Shown: positions 15,732-24,182, counted from the stretch's first letter. The stretch: DNA of 48,834 bases from an uncultured Oscillospiraceae bacterium (GCA_902478785.1 CABSMJ010000015.1:1-48834), one strand, 5' to 3'. The notes: generated from the letters alone by a model not told the origin. Made by a program: numbers and translations.

Positions 15732-16334
15732 TCAGGAAAGGCAGTGACGGTTCTCCGGCGCGGCAGCCCGGCCGGGGAACACACCAGCTTCGGTGACCAG
15801 CCAGGGCACGGGGATGTCGTGGTCCTCAGTGGGAATGGAGGGGCACATGAGCTGTTCCCGGCACACCATGGCCATAGCGCCGTGATAGAGGGATAAAAAG
15901 CGGTCGTAGTACCCGCCGCCCCGGCCCAGCCGGTTTCCCTGTCGGTCGCAGCTCAGGCAGGGGAGCACGGCAAAGTCCACCTCATCGGCCCGCAGGGTGG
16001 GCAGGCCCGACCGGGGCTCCAACAGGTCGAAGGCCCCCAGCTCCAGATCCTCCAGGGACTGGATGACCACCAGGTCCATTTTCCGGCCGGCGGCGCACCG
16101 GGGCACGCACAGGCGCTTGCCGGTCTCCAGGGCGTTGAGCAGGATGGGGCGGGTGTTGATCTCCTCCAGCGTGGAGACAAAGCAGAACACGGTCCAGGAG
16201 CTCTGATAGATGGGAAAGTCCAAGATATTGGACGCGATGGCCTGGTCGGAAGATACCCGGTAGGCGGGGTCCAGCTTCCGTTCCCGGGCGCGGATCTGAT
16301 GGCGCAGCTGTTTCTTTTCCTCGGAAATGGTCAT
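15732..16334 (-). CDS. 5-formyltetrahydrofolate cyclo-ligase
   Basis: 200 residues. The ATP-dependent enzyme turns 5-formyl-THF into 5,10-methenyl-THF, returning folate trapped by a side reaction of serine hydroxymethyltransferase. The C-terminal GRGGGYYDRFL motif (about residues 135-145), which binds ATP phosphate and magnesium, is intact, as are the basic N-terminal residues KKQLRHQIR. The start ATG 16334 has AAGGAGG upstream and overlaps the dinB stop (ATGA), so it is translationally coupled to dinB. The pairing of a folate repair enzyme with a DNA polymerase is probably a matter of shared transcription rather than shared function. Confidence 0.93.
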   Translation of the reverse strand: MTISEEKKQLRHQIRARERKLDPAYRVSSDQAIASNILDFPIYQSSWTVFCFVSTLEEINTRPILLNALETGKRLCVPRCAAGRKMDLVVIQSLEDLELGAFDLLEPRSGLPTLRADEVDFAVLPCLSCDRQGNRLGRGGGYYDRFLSLYHGAMAMVCREQLMCPSIPTEDHDIPVPWLVTEAGVFPGRAAAPENRHCLS

Positions 16335-17542
16335 GAGGGTTCCTCCTTATCGATCTCTCCGGCGGTGCCGAAGGAAATAGCGTCCCGGCCAAATTTGCCC
16401 CGGATGGCGTCCATGGCCCGCTCCAGCTTCTCCTGCTTTTCACTGCGGGGCACGGAGGTGCGGTCCAGCAGGTCCAGCTGGATGTAGGCCTCCGACTCCG
16501 GCACCAGGTGGATGGCCGTTACAGACAGCATCCGGATGGGAGTGGGGGCTTTCCAAGCCTGATGCATCAGCTCCAGGGCGCCCTCCGACAGCTCCCGCAT
16601 CAGATGGGTGGGGCGGGAGAACTGCTTTTGCCGGGAAGTGTTTTTGAAGTCGGCGCTGCGCACCACCACCTGCACGCCGCCGGCACACAGACCATGGTGG
16701 CGCAGGCGCATGGCCACAGAGTCCGACAGCACCGCGATGCCGGTGCGCACCTGGTCCCAGGTGGTCAGGTCCCGGGAGAAGGTGGTGCTGTTTCCCACGG
16801 ATTTGATGGGCTCCTGCTGATCCCGGGACAGCACCGGCGCGCGGTCCAGTCCGTTGGCGTAGGCGTGGAGCTGGAGGCCCAGCTTGCCCAGCAGGGTCTC
16901 CAGGGTGTCCTCCGGCATGGCGGCCAGCTGCCCGATGGTGCGGACCCCGTGCTGGGACAAAACCTTTTGGGCCGCCCGGCCCACATACAGCAGGGTGCCC
17001 ACCGGCAGAGGCCAGACGATGGTGCGCCAGTTGTCGGGGGAGATGACCGTGGTGGCATCGGGCTTTTTATAGTCGCTGCCCAGCTTGGCAAAGACCTTGT
17101 TGAAGGACACTCCTACCGACAGCGTCAGCCCCAGCTCCTCCCTCATCCGCTGGCGCAGAGTGTCCGCCAGAGCTTTGGCATCGCCGCCGAACAGGTGCAG
17201 GGAGCCGGTGACATCCAGCCAGCTCTCGTCGATGCCGAAGGGCTCCACCAGGTCGGTGTACTCCTCATAGATGGCGTTGACCCGGCGGGAGTACTGGCGA
17301 TAGAGGTCGTGGTGAGGCGGCAGCAGCACCAGGTCGGGGCACTTCCGTTTGGCCTGCCAAATGGTCTCCGCCGTTTGGATGCCCAGACGCTTGGCAGGTT
17401 CGTTTTTTGCCAGAATGATGCCGTGGCGGGCCGTGGGGTCGCCGCATACCGCCATGGGCACCTGCCGCAGGTCGGGGTGGGAGAGCAGCTCCACGGAGGC
17501 ATAGAAGCAGTTGAGGTCGCAGTGAAGAATGATCCGGTCCAT
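16331..17542 (-). CDS. dinB: DNA polymerase IV (Y-family translesion polymerase)
   Basis: 403 residues, the normal length. Palm-domain acidic residues Asp8 (HCDLNCFYAS) and Asp105-Glu106 (GIDESWLD), the finger motif around AKNEPAKR, and a little-finger domain at the C-terminus identify a DinB-type polymerase that copies past damaged bases at low fidelity. The C-terminus shows no convincing sliding-clamp peptide by eye. The start ATG at 17542 lies behind a GGAGG-type site. A LexA-like box sits in the promoter (17571-17584), so SOS induction is likely. The cyclo-ligase gene follows with a 4-base overlap. Confidence 0.95.
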   Translation of the reverse strand: MDRIILHCDLNCFYASVELLSHPDLRQVPMAVCGDPTARHGIILAKNEPAKRLGIQTAETIWQAKRKCPDLVLLPPHHDLYRQYSRRVNAIYEEYTDLVEPFGIDESWLDVTGSLHLFGGDAKALADTLRQRMREELGLTLSVGVSFNKVFAKLGSDYKKPDATTVISPDNWRTIVWPLPVGTLLYVGRAAQKVLSQHGVRTIGQLAAMPEDTLETLLGKLGLQLHAYANGLDRAPVLSRDQQEPIKSVGNSTTFSRDLTTWDQVRTGIAVLSDSVAMRLRHHGLCAGGVQVVVRSADFKNTSRQKQFSRPTHLMRELSEGALELMHQAWKAPTPIRMLSVTAIHLVPESEAYIQLDLLDRTSVPRSEKQEKLERAMDAIRGKFGRDAISFGTAGEIDKEEPS

Positions 17543-17565
17543 GGCTGCCCTCCTCTCTGCTTTTC

Positions 17566-17594
17566 AGTATAGCACATCTGTTCGCCCGTGGAAA
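17566..17594 (-). promoter_or_regulatory. dinB promoter with LexA-like box in the spacer
   Basis: Minus-strand TTTCCA (17589-17594), a 17-base spacer and TATACT (17566-17571). Within the spacer, CGAACAGATGTGCT (17571-17584) matches the Gram-positive SOS box CGAAC-4-GTTCG at most positions, with mismatches in the second half. LexA bound there would block RNA polymerase. Confidence 0.6.
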
Positions 17595-17670
17595 GAGGGA
17601 GTCATGATACCTGACAATCAGCAGGAAAGCAGCGTTTTCCCGCACTGATTTGTGAAATCTATGCAAAAGC

Positions 17671-17710
17671 TTGCGCGATTTTCCACTTTGTATTATAATA
17701 AACCATTATA
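17671..17710 (+). promoter_or_regulatory. Promoter of the gntR-type gene
   Basis: TTGCGC (17671-17676), a 17-base spacer and consensus TATAAT (17694-17699). The -10 element is one arm of a small inverted repeat TATAAT-5-ATTATA (17694-17710), a possible binding site for a regulator. Confidence 0.6.
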
Positions 17711-17730
17711 GAAAAAGGGAACAGGGATTT

Positions 17731-18303
17731 ATGAAAGAGAGCCTGACAGAAAAAATCTATATCCAGTTGAGAAATAAAATTCTAGACGGGGAGATCAATC
17801 CCCGGGAGTTTATTAGTGAAAGCCAGGTGGCTGCTGAGTATTCAGTTAGTAAGGCTCCAGCTAAGCAGGCGCTCCATATCCTGACTGAGCAGGGATATCT
17901 TGTGAGTTATCCTAGGAAAGGATACATGGTGTGTGCTTATTCAGTGGAGGAAATTAACCGAATCCAGGAGATTAGAAGATGCCTGGAAAGCCTGTGCATC
18001 CATCTGGCTATCCGGGATGCCACTGATGAACAGATCCGCTCTCTTAGAGTTTATGAAAATATGGATAAGCAGAATCTTGATCCCCGCAACACCATCAACG
18101 CAAAGTTTCACATCAGATTGGCGGAAATAAGTGGAAACGAGTTTTTGCCAGAAACCTTGAAACCTTTAGTGCATAAGGCATCTATGAGCTATATCAAAGG
18201 CAGACCTGACATTGACCACTTTGAAAAAATCGTACAAGCTATGTTGGCTAGAGATGAGGAATCCGCAGTATGCCTGCTGCGGGAAGATGTGAGAGACCTC
18301 TGA
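17731..18303 (+). CDS. GntR-family regulator with FCD-type ligand domain
   Basis: 190 residues. The first 70 form a GntR winged helix (YIQLRNKILDGEI, then SESQVAAEYSVSKAPAKQAL and the beta-hairpin wing YPRKGYMV). The rest is a helical FadR/FCD-type ligand domain with IRRCLESLCIHLA and a His-rich AKFHIRLAEIS segment, where FCD proteins bind metal and an organic acid. FCD domains are often longer, so this one is slightly short. It precedes and probably controls the catabolic operon from 18479; a separate terminator (18319-18360) ends its own transcript. ATG 17731 is used; GGGA and a moderate Shine-Dalgarno sequence lie upstream. Base composition is lower in GC than the flanking genes. Confidence 0.88.
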   Translation: MKESLTEKIYIQLRNKILDGEINPREFISESQVAAEYSVSKAPAKQALHILTEQGYLVSYPRKGYMVCAYSVEEINRIQEIRRCLESLCIHLAIRDATDEQIRSLRVYENMDKQNLDPRNTINAKFHIRLAEISGNEFLPETLKPLVHKASMSYIKGRPDIDHFEKIVQAMLARDEESAVCLLREDVRDL

Positions 18304-18318
18304 TCGCCATTCAAAAAT

Positions 18319-18360
18319 GGGCACAGACACCAATTTTATCTTGGTGTCTGTGCTTTTTTT
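18319..18360 (+). terminator. Terminator of the gntR-type gene
   Basis: A perfect 13-bp stem (GCACAGACACCAA and complement) with a 7-base loop is followed by seven T. Confidence 0.9.
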
Positions 18361-18381
18361 GTGCAAAAAGCGACAAAATGA

Positions 18382-18410
18382 TTGACAAGAGGAAACTCTG
18401 ATAGTATTAT
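18382..18410 (+). promoter_or_regulatory. Consensus promoter of the island operon
   Basis: TTGACA (18382-18387), a 17-base spacer and TATTAT (18405-18410). It is among the best promoters in the window and drives the APC permease operon. Confidence 0.75.
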
Positions 18411-18416
18411 TCTAAA

Positions 18417-18445
18417 TATATTCAGTAAATATATTTCTGAATATA
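18417..18445 (+). promoter_or_regulatory. Operator-like inverted repeat at the operon start
   Basis: Perfect 9-bp arms TATATTCAG and CTGAATATA are separated by 11 bases and begin 6 bases after the -10 element, covering the transcription start. A repressor bound here would block initiation; the GntR-type protein encoded just upstream is the natural candidate. Confidence 0.6.
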
Positions 18446-18478
18446 ACTAGAAAACGGAGAATGGAAAGGAGCTTGAAA

Positions 18479-19846
18479 ATGGAAAAAAAGAAGATCGGAT
18501 TGATTGGAGCCATATTGATGGGAATTGGATGTATTGTAGGTTCCGGTATTTTTGGAACGCTTCCTACCGTGGCCAACGAATATGGGCCAGGGATCATCTG
18601 GGCACTGATTGGTGCAGCGTTTGTAGTGGTTCTGCGCTCTATTTCTGTCATGTACACAAGCGCCGCACTTCCTACTACGGCTTCTCAATTCATGTGGGCC
18701 TCTAAGCTGTGGAGTCCCTATGTAGGTGTGTTCATTTCTCTCTCCACGCTCTTGATGCCTACAATGGTGGCACTATTTGGTGTGCTGTTTTCCATGTACT
18801 TTCAGCCCTTGTTCCCTGGAATTGCAATTAGTGAGACGGCTGCCGCAGTCATTCTTCTGTTGGTATTTGCCGTCATTGCATGGTTTGGAAACAAGACCAC
18901 GGTGTCCATCAGCAATATTATGGTAGCACTGTTGATGATTGCGATTTTTCTGTATGTGATTCTGGGTATTCCGAATATTGATGCCAATAATGTTACATTC
19001 GGCCAGATTGTCAATCCGGGCATTGGGATCAGTTCCCTTGCGGCGGCCATCGGTGTGCTGACCTCTTCGCTTTCCGGAGCCTCTTCCGTCTCCCAAATTG
19101 CCAATGACGTGAAAAGACCGGAGCGGACCATTCCCACCGTTATGGTTCTTTGCCCTGTGGCTGTGGCGATTTTGTACATCCTGATGGCGGTAGTGACCAT
19201 TGGCGTGGTGCCCTCCGCAGAAGTGGAGTCGCTCTCTCAGGTGGCGAGTCACTTCATGTCTCCGGCCCTTTTGACCTTTTTTATTGTGGGTGGCCCTATC
19301 TGTGGTATCATTACCTCATTGATCCCAGTAGCATTGGCTTGTGTGGCCCTGATCGAGTTCTCTGCCCGTGCTAAGGTCTTTCCTGAGGTGCTGTCCAAAC
19401 GTAATAAGCACGGAACGGCCTATTGGAGCTTGTTTTTGGTGATGGCGATTGCGGTGGGCATCTGTGCCACTGGCGCAACCTTTGGTGTTGTCATGACAAT
19501 TTTCTCTTTCTGCAATACCTTTGCCGAGCTGCCCAATACGCTCTCCCCGTTTTTTGCCTATCGAAAGTATCCCAAATGCTGCGACAATTCCCTGGTAAAA
19601 ATGAATGCAGTGCTGGCTCGGGTTTTCGCTGTAATGACCTTCTTGGTTTGCGCCTATCTCTGCATTCAGATGGCACTGACCCTGGATGTGAAGGCTATTG
19701 TGGGTATTTTCACTGTATATGTGGTAGGCTTCATCTATTTCTTCATTCGTGTCAAGTATCTCCGAAATAAGGGGATCGATATTTTGGCGGAAATGAGGGC
19801 GCCCTATGAACCGTGGGAGGAGAAAGAGCGCTCTTATAATAGCTGA
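18479..19846 (+). CDS. APC-superfamily amino acid/amine permease
   Basis: 455 residues with about twelve membrane helices. The N-terminal GIGCIVGSGIFGTLP segment is the unwound helix-1 substrate site typical of APC carriers, and helix 6 carries a SSLSGASSVSQIANDVKRPERTIP-like region (seen around residues 198-221). It should import an amino acid or a related amine. The start ATG 18479 is preferred to ATG 18461 because AAAGGAG lies 8 bases before it. It is the first gene of the island operon, so its substrate probably feeds the PLP enzyme, carboxypeptidase and amidohydrolase downstream. The precise substrate cannot be read from sequence. Confidence 0.9.
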   Translation: MEKKKIGLIGAILMGIGCIVGSGIFGTLPTVANEYGPGIIWALIGAAFVVVLRSISVMYTSAALPTTASQFMWASKLWSPYVGVFISLSTLLMPTMVALFGVLFSMYFQPLFPGIAISETAAAVILLLVFAVIAWFGNKTTVSISNIMVALLMIAIFLYVILGIPNIDANNVTFGQIVNPGIGISSLAAAIGVLTSSLSGASSVSQIANDVKRPERTIPTVMVLCPVAVAILYILMAVVTIGVVPSAEVESLSQVASHFMSPALLTFFIVGGPICGIITSLIPVALACVALIEFSARAKVFPEVLSKRNKHGTAYWSLFLVMAIAVGICATGATFGVVMTIFSFCNTFAELPNTLSPFFAYRKYPKCCDNSLVKMNAVLARVFAVMTFLVCAYLCIQMALTLDVKAIVGIFTVYVVGFIYFFIRVKYLRNKGIDILAEMRAPYEPWEEKERSYNS

Positions 19847-19875
19847 AAGATGTCTGTCCAAAAAGGAGCGAGGAT

Positions 19876-21069
19876 ATGATTGATTTCGCAAAAACTATCG
19901 AGACATTCAGAGAGCATGTCCCGGCGGCGGAAGAGCAAGTCTACCTGCTGTCGGCAAGTACAGGTTTGGTGCCTGATTTTGTCTATGATGGTGTGCGCAG
20001 GTATCTGGATGACCGCTACCGTAGGGGCGGAGATTCCGTTTGGCATTATGATGATGGAGATGTGGGGACCCTTGGTATGCTCCAAAAGAGCAAGGAAGCA
20101 CTGGGTGCCATACTCCATTGTGCGCCAGACTGCATTGCCTTTGGGCAAAGCGCCACTCAGATGTTTACTATGGTCACTGAGGGCATCGACTATCCTGCGG
20201 GGGCCAATCTGGTCACTGTGGGCAAGGGCTGGATCGGAAACCGCTATGCCTGGCAGAAGCGGGAGGCTGAAGGGCTTTCGGTACGGTATGTTCTGCCGGA
20301 GAACGGCGTGGTCACAGCAGAGCAGGTGATTGTCTGCTGTGATGAACATACGGCTGCGGTGACTGTCAACCTGGTGGAGAGCACCACGGGGTATCGGATA
20401 GATGTGAACCAGCTGGGGACTTTTTGCCGACAACACGGCATTTTGCTTTTTGTAGATGCTGTACAGGCGGTTGGCGCATTGCAGGTGGATATACAGAAGG
20501 CTGGCATCGATTTCTTGGTGGGAAATGACTATAAATGGATGATGAACTTTTGCGGAACTGGATATGCCTATATCAGTCCCGAGGTTCAGAAAAAGATCCG
20601 CCACTGGGGAGCTGGCTGGATGTCAGATCAGGATCGCTTTGACACCAGCAAAGACCATCTGGAACTGCGGAAGGATGCGGGAAGATTTGAAATTGGGTAT
20701 CCTCATGCGGATGGGATCTATGGGATGGGGTTAGTGGCTATGCAGGCTCAGCTGCTGGGTCCGGAAAAGGTGGAGGCCTATGTGCTGGGGCTTGCGGATA
20801 TCTTCCGACAGCGAGTGGAAGAGACAGAGGGGATCTGCTGTACCTATGATATCCCTCAGGAGCGGCGGAGCCAGATTGTTTCGGTTAAAATCGATGATGC
20901 GCTCCACTTAACCAACGAGGATTTCAAAGCCGCTGGGGTGGCTGTTCCCGGCTTGGGAAAAAAGAGCGGAAGTGGAGAGAGTGAGATGCGTCTGAGCTTT
21001 CATTATTATAACAATCAAGAGGATATTGACCGCTTTTTTGCGGTCATTCAGGCGGCAAAGAGGCAATAA
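19876..21069 (+). CDS. Class V PLP-dependent aminotransferase-family enzyme
   Basis: 397 residues of the class V fold shared by kynureninases, isopenicillin-N-epimerase-like enzymes and cysteine desulfurases. The PLP lysine is Lys220 in GNDYKWMMNFCGTGY and the pyridine-binding aspartate is Asp194 in VDAVQAVGA. No mobile catalytic cysteine loop typical of desulfurases is apparent, and the motif NDYKW with a following glycine-rich segment resembles the kynureninase/epimerase branch. It may eliminate, racemise or cleave an amino acid side chain; an elimination would form an enamine that the RidA protein at the end of the operon could hydrolyse. RBS AGGAG precedes ATG 19876, 29 bases after the permease. 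Confidence 0.85.
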   Translation: MIDFAKTIETFREHVPAAEEQVYLLSASTGLVPDFVYDGVRRYLDDRYRRGGDSVWHYDDGDVGTLGMLQKSKEALGAILHCAPDCIAFGQSATQMFTMVTEGIDYPAGANLVTVGKGWIGNRYAWQKREAEGLSVRYVLPENGVVTAEQVIVCCDEHTAAVTVNLVESTTGYRIDVNQLGTFCRQHGILLFVDAVQAVGALQVDIQKAGIDFLVGNDYKWMMNFCGTGYAYISPEVQKKIRHWGAGWMSDQDRFDTSKDHLELRKDAGRFEIGYPHADGIYGMGLVAMQAQLLGPEKVEAYVLGLADIFRQRVEETEGICCTYDIPQERRSQIVSVKIDDALHLTNEDFKAAGVAVPGLGKKSGSGESEMRLSFHYYNNQEDIDRFFAVIQAAKRQ

Positions 21070-21074
21070 CGACA

Positions 21075-22475
21075 ATGAAAACCATGCAACCATACCGCTG
21101 GGAAGCGGTAAAAACCATGGCCCGTACAGGCTTACATTATCTGGTGCGGCTGCAGGACTATATCCTTAAGGATAACAGCGGCTGCGGCGAGGCAAGTATT
21201 TTTAGCTTTTCCTATCTCAAAGTTCCGGAAGACAGGAAGCGCCCTGTGGTTTTTGCCTATAATGGAGGCCCGGGAGCAGCTAGCAGCTGGCTGCATATGG
21301 GTCTGCTGGGGCCAAAGATCCTCCGGTTTCCTGGCTATCCCAATGTGAAACGGCCAGCAGAATATCGCTTGGAGGATAATCCGGCGTTTTTGCTGGAGGT
21401 TTGTGATCTCGTTCTGATTGATCCGGTGGGAGCGGCTTATGCTAGACTGCTCAAACCCGAATCTGCCTCCAAATATTTTTCCACAGGGGGAGATGCAAAG
21501 GCATTTGCCGCTTTTCTCTGTGCCTGGCTGGAGGAAAATGGCCGGACGGCAGCGCCGGTGTATCTTTTGGGGGAGAGCTATGGCACCATTCGGAACGTGG
21601 CGTTGGCAGATGTTCTGCCGCCGGAAGTGAATCTGAAGGGGATCATCAATATTGGTACATCTCTGAATGTGGGTGCTAAGAGCGTGCTGCCGGTGGAACC
21701 TACAGTCAGACGCCTGGGAGCTAATGCAGCGGCCTGCTGGTACCATCATCATAAAGAAGAGGGGCCGCAGGAGGAGTTTGTCCAACGCGCGATGGAATTT
21801 GCATATCAAGATTATGCTGCGGCGCTGCTGTTGGGCAACAGGCTGCCTCAGGATGCCTTTGAAAAAGTACTGGATAAACTACATTACTTCTGTGGACTGA
21901 ACAGGGAATTTCTGCGAAAGAACCGACTGCGTTTTGGCGAAATTGATTTTCTCTTGGGCCTTTGTCCCAATGAAGTGGTAAGTATGTACGATTCCCGACT
22001 TACCTGCAAACTGGGAGCGGGGGAGTCCTATGCTGGCAACGCTATGGATTGTGCAGATATTGTTGAGCCGGATATGGAACAGGATGCATTCATGAGCAGT
22101 GTGGATTCTGCCTTTTCTCAGGCGTTGTTTTCCTATTTCCATGAGGAATTGCAAATCCCGGAGCGGGAGTATCTTTCAGATATGCTTGCCATCGGCAGAC
22201 AGTGGGATTACCGAAGCTACGACAAGGATACGCTGGAACTTCCCGTTGAGCTGATGAAGAAGAATCAGGCCCTTCGAATGATGTTTGTTAACGGATGCTA
22301 TGATCTTTCTTCCACTTTTGACTTTATGATCTACTATCTCTCCCAGTATGATCTGCCGGCAGACCGGATGGAACGGCTGGTTCTTCCCGCTGGTCACGCC
22401 TCCTATGTGGGGGAGGGAATGGCAGAGAAACTGGGCAGACATATTCAAACCTTCATTTTGCGGGGAAAGGATTGA
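21075..22475 (+). CDS. S10-type serine carboxypeptidase, apparently cytoplasmic
   Basis: 466 residues with the complete S10 set: oxyanion loop NGGPG (63-67), nucleophile Ser168 in GESYG, Asp410 in NGCYDL and His441 in AGHASY. S10 enzymes remove C-terminal amino acids and some are acyltransferases. Most known members are secreted or vacuolar, but this one starts MKTMQPYRWEAVK with no signal peptide or membrane anchor, so it should act inside the cell on an imported compound. The gene begins 5 bases after the PLP-enzyme stop with a weak ribosome binding site, implying coupled translation. It could cleave a short peptide or an amino acid conjugate. Confidence 0.87.
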   Translation: MKTMQPYRWEAVKTMARTGLHYLVRLQDYILKDNSGCGEASIFSFSYLKVPEDRKRPVVFAYNGGPGAASSWLHMGLLGPKILRFPGYPNVKRPAEYRLEDNPAFLLEVCDLVLIDPVGAAYARLLKPESASKYFSTGGDAKAFAAFLCAWLEENGRTAAPVYLLGESYGTIRNVALADVLPPEVNLKGIINIGTSLNVGAKSVLPVEPTVRRLGANAAACWYHHHKEEGPQEEFVQRAMEFAYQDYAAALLLGNRLPQDAFEKVLDKLHYFCGLNREFLRKNRLRFGEIDFLLGLCPNEVVSMYDSRLTCKLGAGESYAGNAMDCADIVEPDMEQDAFMSSVDSAFSQALFSYFHEELQIPEREYLSDMLAIGRQWDYRSYDKDTLELPVELMKKNQALRMMFVNGCYDLSSTFDFMIYYLSQYDLPADRMERLVLPAGHASYVGEGMAEKLGRHIQTFILRGKD

Positions 22476-22481
22476 GTAGAC

Positions 22482-23654
22482 ATGTTTTTGAATCATTGTA
22501 AACTGTATGCTCCATTTTCAGACGGAGTTGACTGTGATGATGGTTTTGTGGAGATACGCGATGGCGTCATTGAGGCAGTGGGCGCCCGGATCCCTGCCCA
22601 TACAGAGGAGGTGATTGACTGCGGCGGAAAGTCTCTTATACCGGGACTGATCGACTTGCATACCCATCTTACTATGATGAGCGGAATTGGCATATCCGCT
22701 GTCGATGATCCGATGCAGTTGCTGGTAGAGGCCTCTGAACAGGCTAAGAGGTATCTGAGGCATGGCTTCACCACCATCCGTGATTGTGGGAGCATCGGCA
22801 GAGCTGCCAATTACGTTAAAAAGTTGGTGGATAAAGGACTTGTGGATGGGCCGGATATTATTGCCTGCGGCAGCACGCTCATGCCCAGCGTTATTAGCAG
22901 ACGCAGCGACCTGTCGGCAATCATCCATTTTTGCGATGGAGCTGAAGAATTCCGAAAGGGTGTGCGGGAAGAGATCGCAGAGTCTGCGGAGTTTATTAAG
23001 ATTTATGCCTCTGGGTCTGCGTTTAATCCCAAGGGAACCCCCCAAAACCCCATTATGACCTTTGAAGAGATGTGTACAGCGGTAGAGACAGCAAGAGAAA
23101 ACGGTGCGTATGTTGCAGCACATTGTCATGCTGACGGGGCTATCCTTAACTGTATCCAGGCGGGAGTCCGCACTATTGAACACGCTACCTTCCTCAGCGA
23201 GAAAACCCTGGATGTGCTCCACAAAAAAGGGGACACCTATCTGGTCCCCACCTTCGCGGCTATGTATGTCAGCCAGACAGATCCGAAAGAGCGGGCGTTT
23301 TGGCTGGACAGACTTACACCCATGCTGGAGAGATGTGCCGCTTCGATCCGCCGGGCGTATGAGGCTGGTGAAAAGCTGGGGTTTGGCACGGACTCTGCGC
23401 CGCTTTCCCCTCAGTATGAGCACGGTGTGGAGTTCCAGCTGAGAAAGGAATTCTGCCGCATGGAGAATGTGGACATTCTTCTGCAGGCGACCAAATACAG
23501 TGCCGAAATCGCCGGAATCAGCGAGAAAGTAGGAGAGATCAAAAAGGGATTGCAGGCGGACCTTGTTTTGGTGGACGGCGATCCGGTAAAAGATCTGTCT
23601 GTTATGTATCAAAGACCTGAAAAGGTCTGGAAAAAGGGAAAACTTGTAGAATAA
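22482..23654 (+). CDS. Metal-dependent amidohydrolase (imidazolonepropionase/dipeptidase-like)
   Basis: 390 residues. Metal ligands of the amidohydrolase barrel are all seen: His60-Thr-His62, Lys173 (FIKIYASG, the likely carboxylated lysine), His214/His216 (AAHCHADG), His234 (IEHATF) and Asp304 (GTDSAP). The pattern suits the branch that contains imidazolonepropionase-like and Xaa-Pro or Xaa-Arg dipeptidase enzymes, often binuclear. There is no signal peptide. It follows the carboxypeptidase by 6 bases. In this operon it probably hydrolyses an amide, cyclic amide or dipeptide bond of the imported substrate or of the carboxypeptidase product. Confidence 0.87.
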   Translation: MFLNHCKLYAPFSDGVDCDDGFVEIRDGVIEAVGARIPAHTEEVIDCGGKSLIPGLIDLHTHLTMMSGIGISAVDDPMQLLVEASEQAKRYLRHGFTTIRDCGSIGRAANYVKKLVDKGLVDGPDIIACGSTLMPSVISRRSDLSAIIHFCDGAEEFRKGVREEIAESAEFIKIYASGSAFNPKGTPQNPIMTFEEMCTAVETARENGAYVAAHCHADGAILNCIQAGVRTIEHATFLSEKTLDVLHKKGDTYLVPTFAAMYVSQTDPKERAFWLDRLTPMLERCAASIRRAYEAGEKLGFGTDSAPLSPQYEHGVEFQLRKEFCRMENVDILLQATKYSAEIAGISEKVGEIKKGLQADLVLVDGDPVKDLSVMYQRPEKVWKKGKLVE

Positions 23655-23670
23655 AATAGGAGGTTTCCAA

Positions 23671-24132
23671 ATGGCTATTGCGGAAAAGAGAATCGAAGAA
23701 TTGGGTCTGGTATTGCCTACTGCGCCGGCTCCCATGGCCAACTATGTCACGGCCAGAAAAGTGGGGAATTTGCTGTTCTTTTCCGGCTCGGGGCCTTTCC
23801 AGGATGGAAAACCGGTGATTTTTGGAAAGGTCGGAGTAGAGTTGACTCAGGAAGAGGGATATCAGGCAGCTCGGCTGACAGGCTTGAACCTTATTGCGCA
23901 GCTGAAGAAAGAGCTGGGAGATCTGGATCGGGTCAAGCAGTTTGTGAAGGTGCAGGCATTCGTGGCCTCTGCGCCGGATTTTACAGCCCAGCCTGCTGTG
24001 ATGAATGGTGTGTCTGACCTGTTTGCAGAGGTCTTTGGAGAGAAGGGCAAGCATGCGAGAACAGCTGTAGCAGTGCCGCAACTTCCCTTTAACATTCCCA
24101 TTGAGGTGGAAATGATCGTGGAAGTGGAGTAG
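23671..24132 (+). CDS. RidA/YjgF-family protein
   Basis: 153 residues. RidA proteins speed hydrolysis of reactive enamines and imines released by PLP enzymes, protecting the cell from 2-aminoacrylate. The conserved arginine is Arg130 in KHARTAVAVPQLP. The N-terminal extension and KVGNLLFFSGSGPF segment place it in the longer YjgF subgroup rather than archetypal RidA, so it may be a dedicated hydrolase. GGAGG precedes ATG 23671. As the last gene of an operon with a class V PLP enzyme, it probably clears that enzyme's imine product. Confidence 0.88.
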   Translation: MAIAEKRIEELGLVLPTAPAPMANYVTARKVGNLLFFSGSGPFQDGKPVIFGKVGVELTQEEGYQAARLTGLNLIAQLKKELGDLDRVKQFVKVQAFVASAPDFTAQPAVMNGVSDLFAEVFGEKGKHARTAVAVPQLPFNIPIEVEMIVEVE

Positions 24133-24182
24133 ACTTCGGCGCAGAGCCCTAGAGAATAGCTTGGCAGACAGAATGATTGAAA

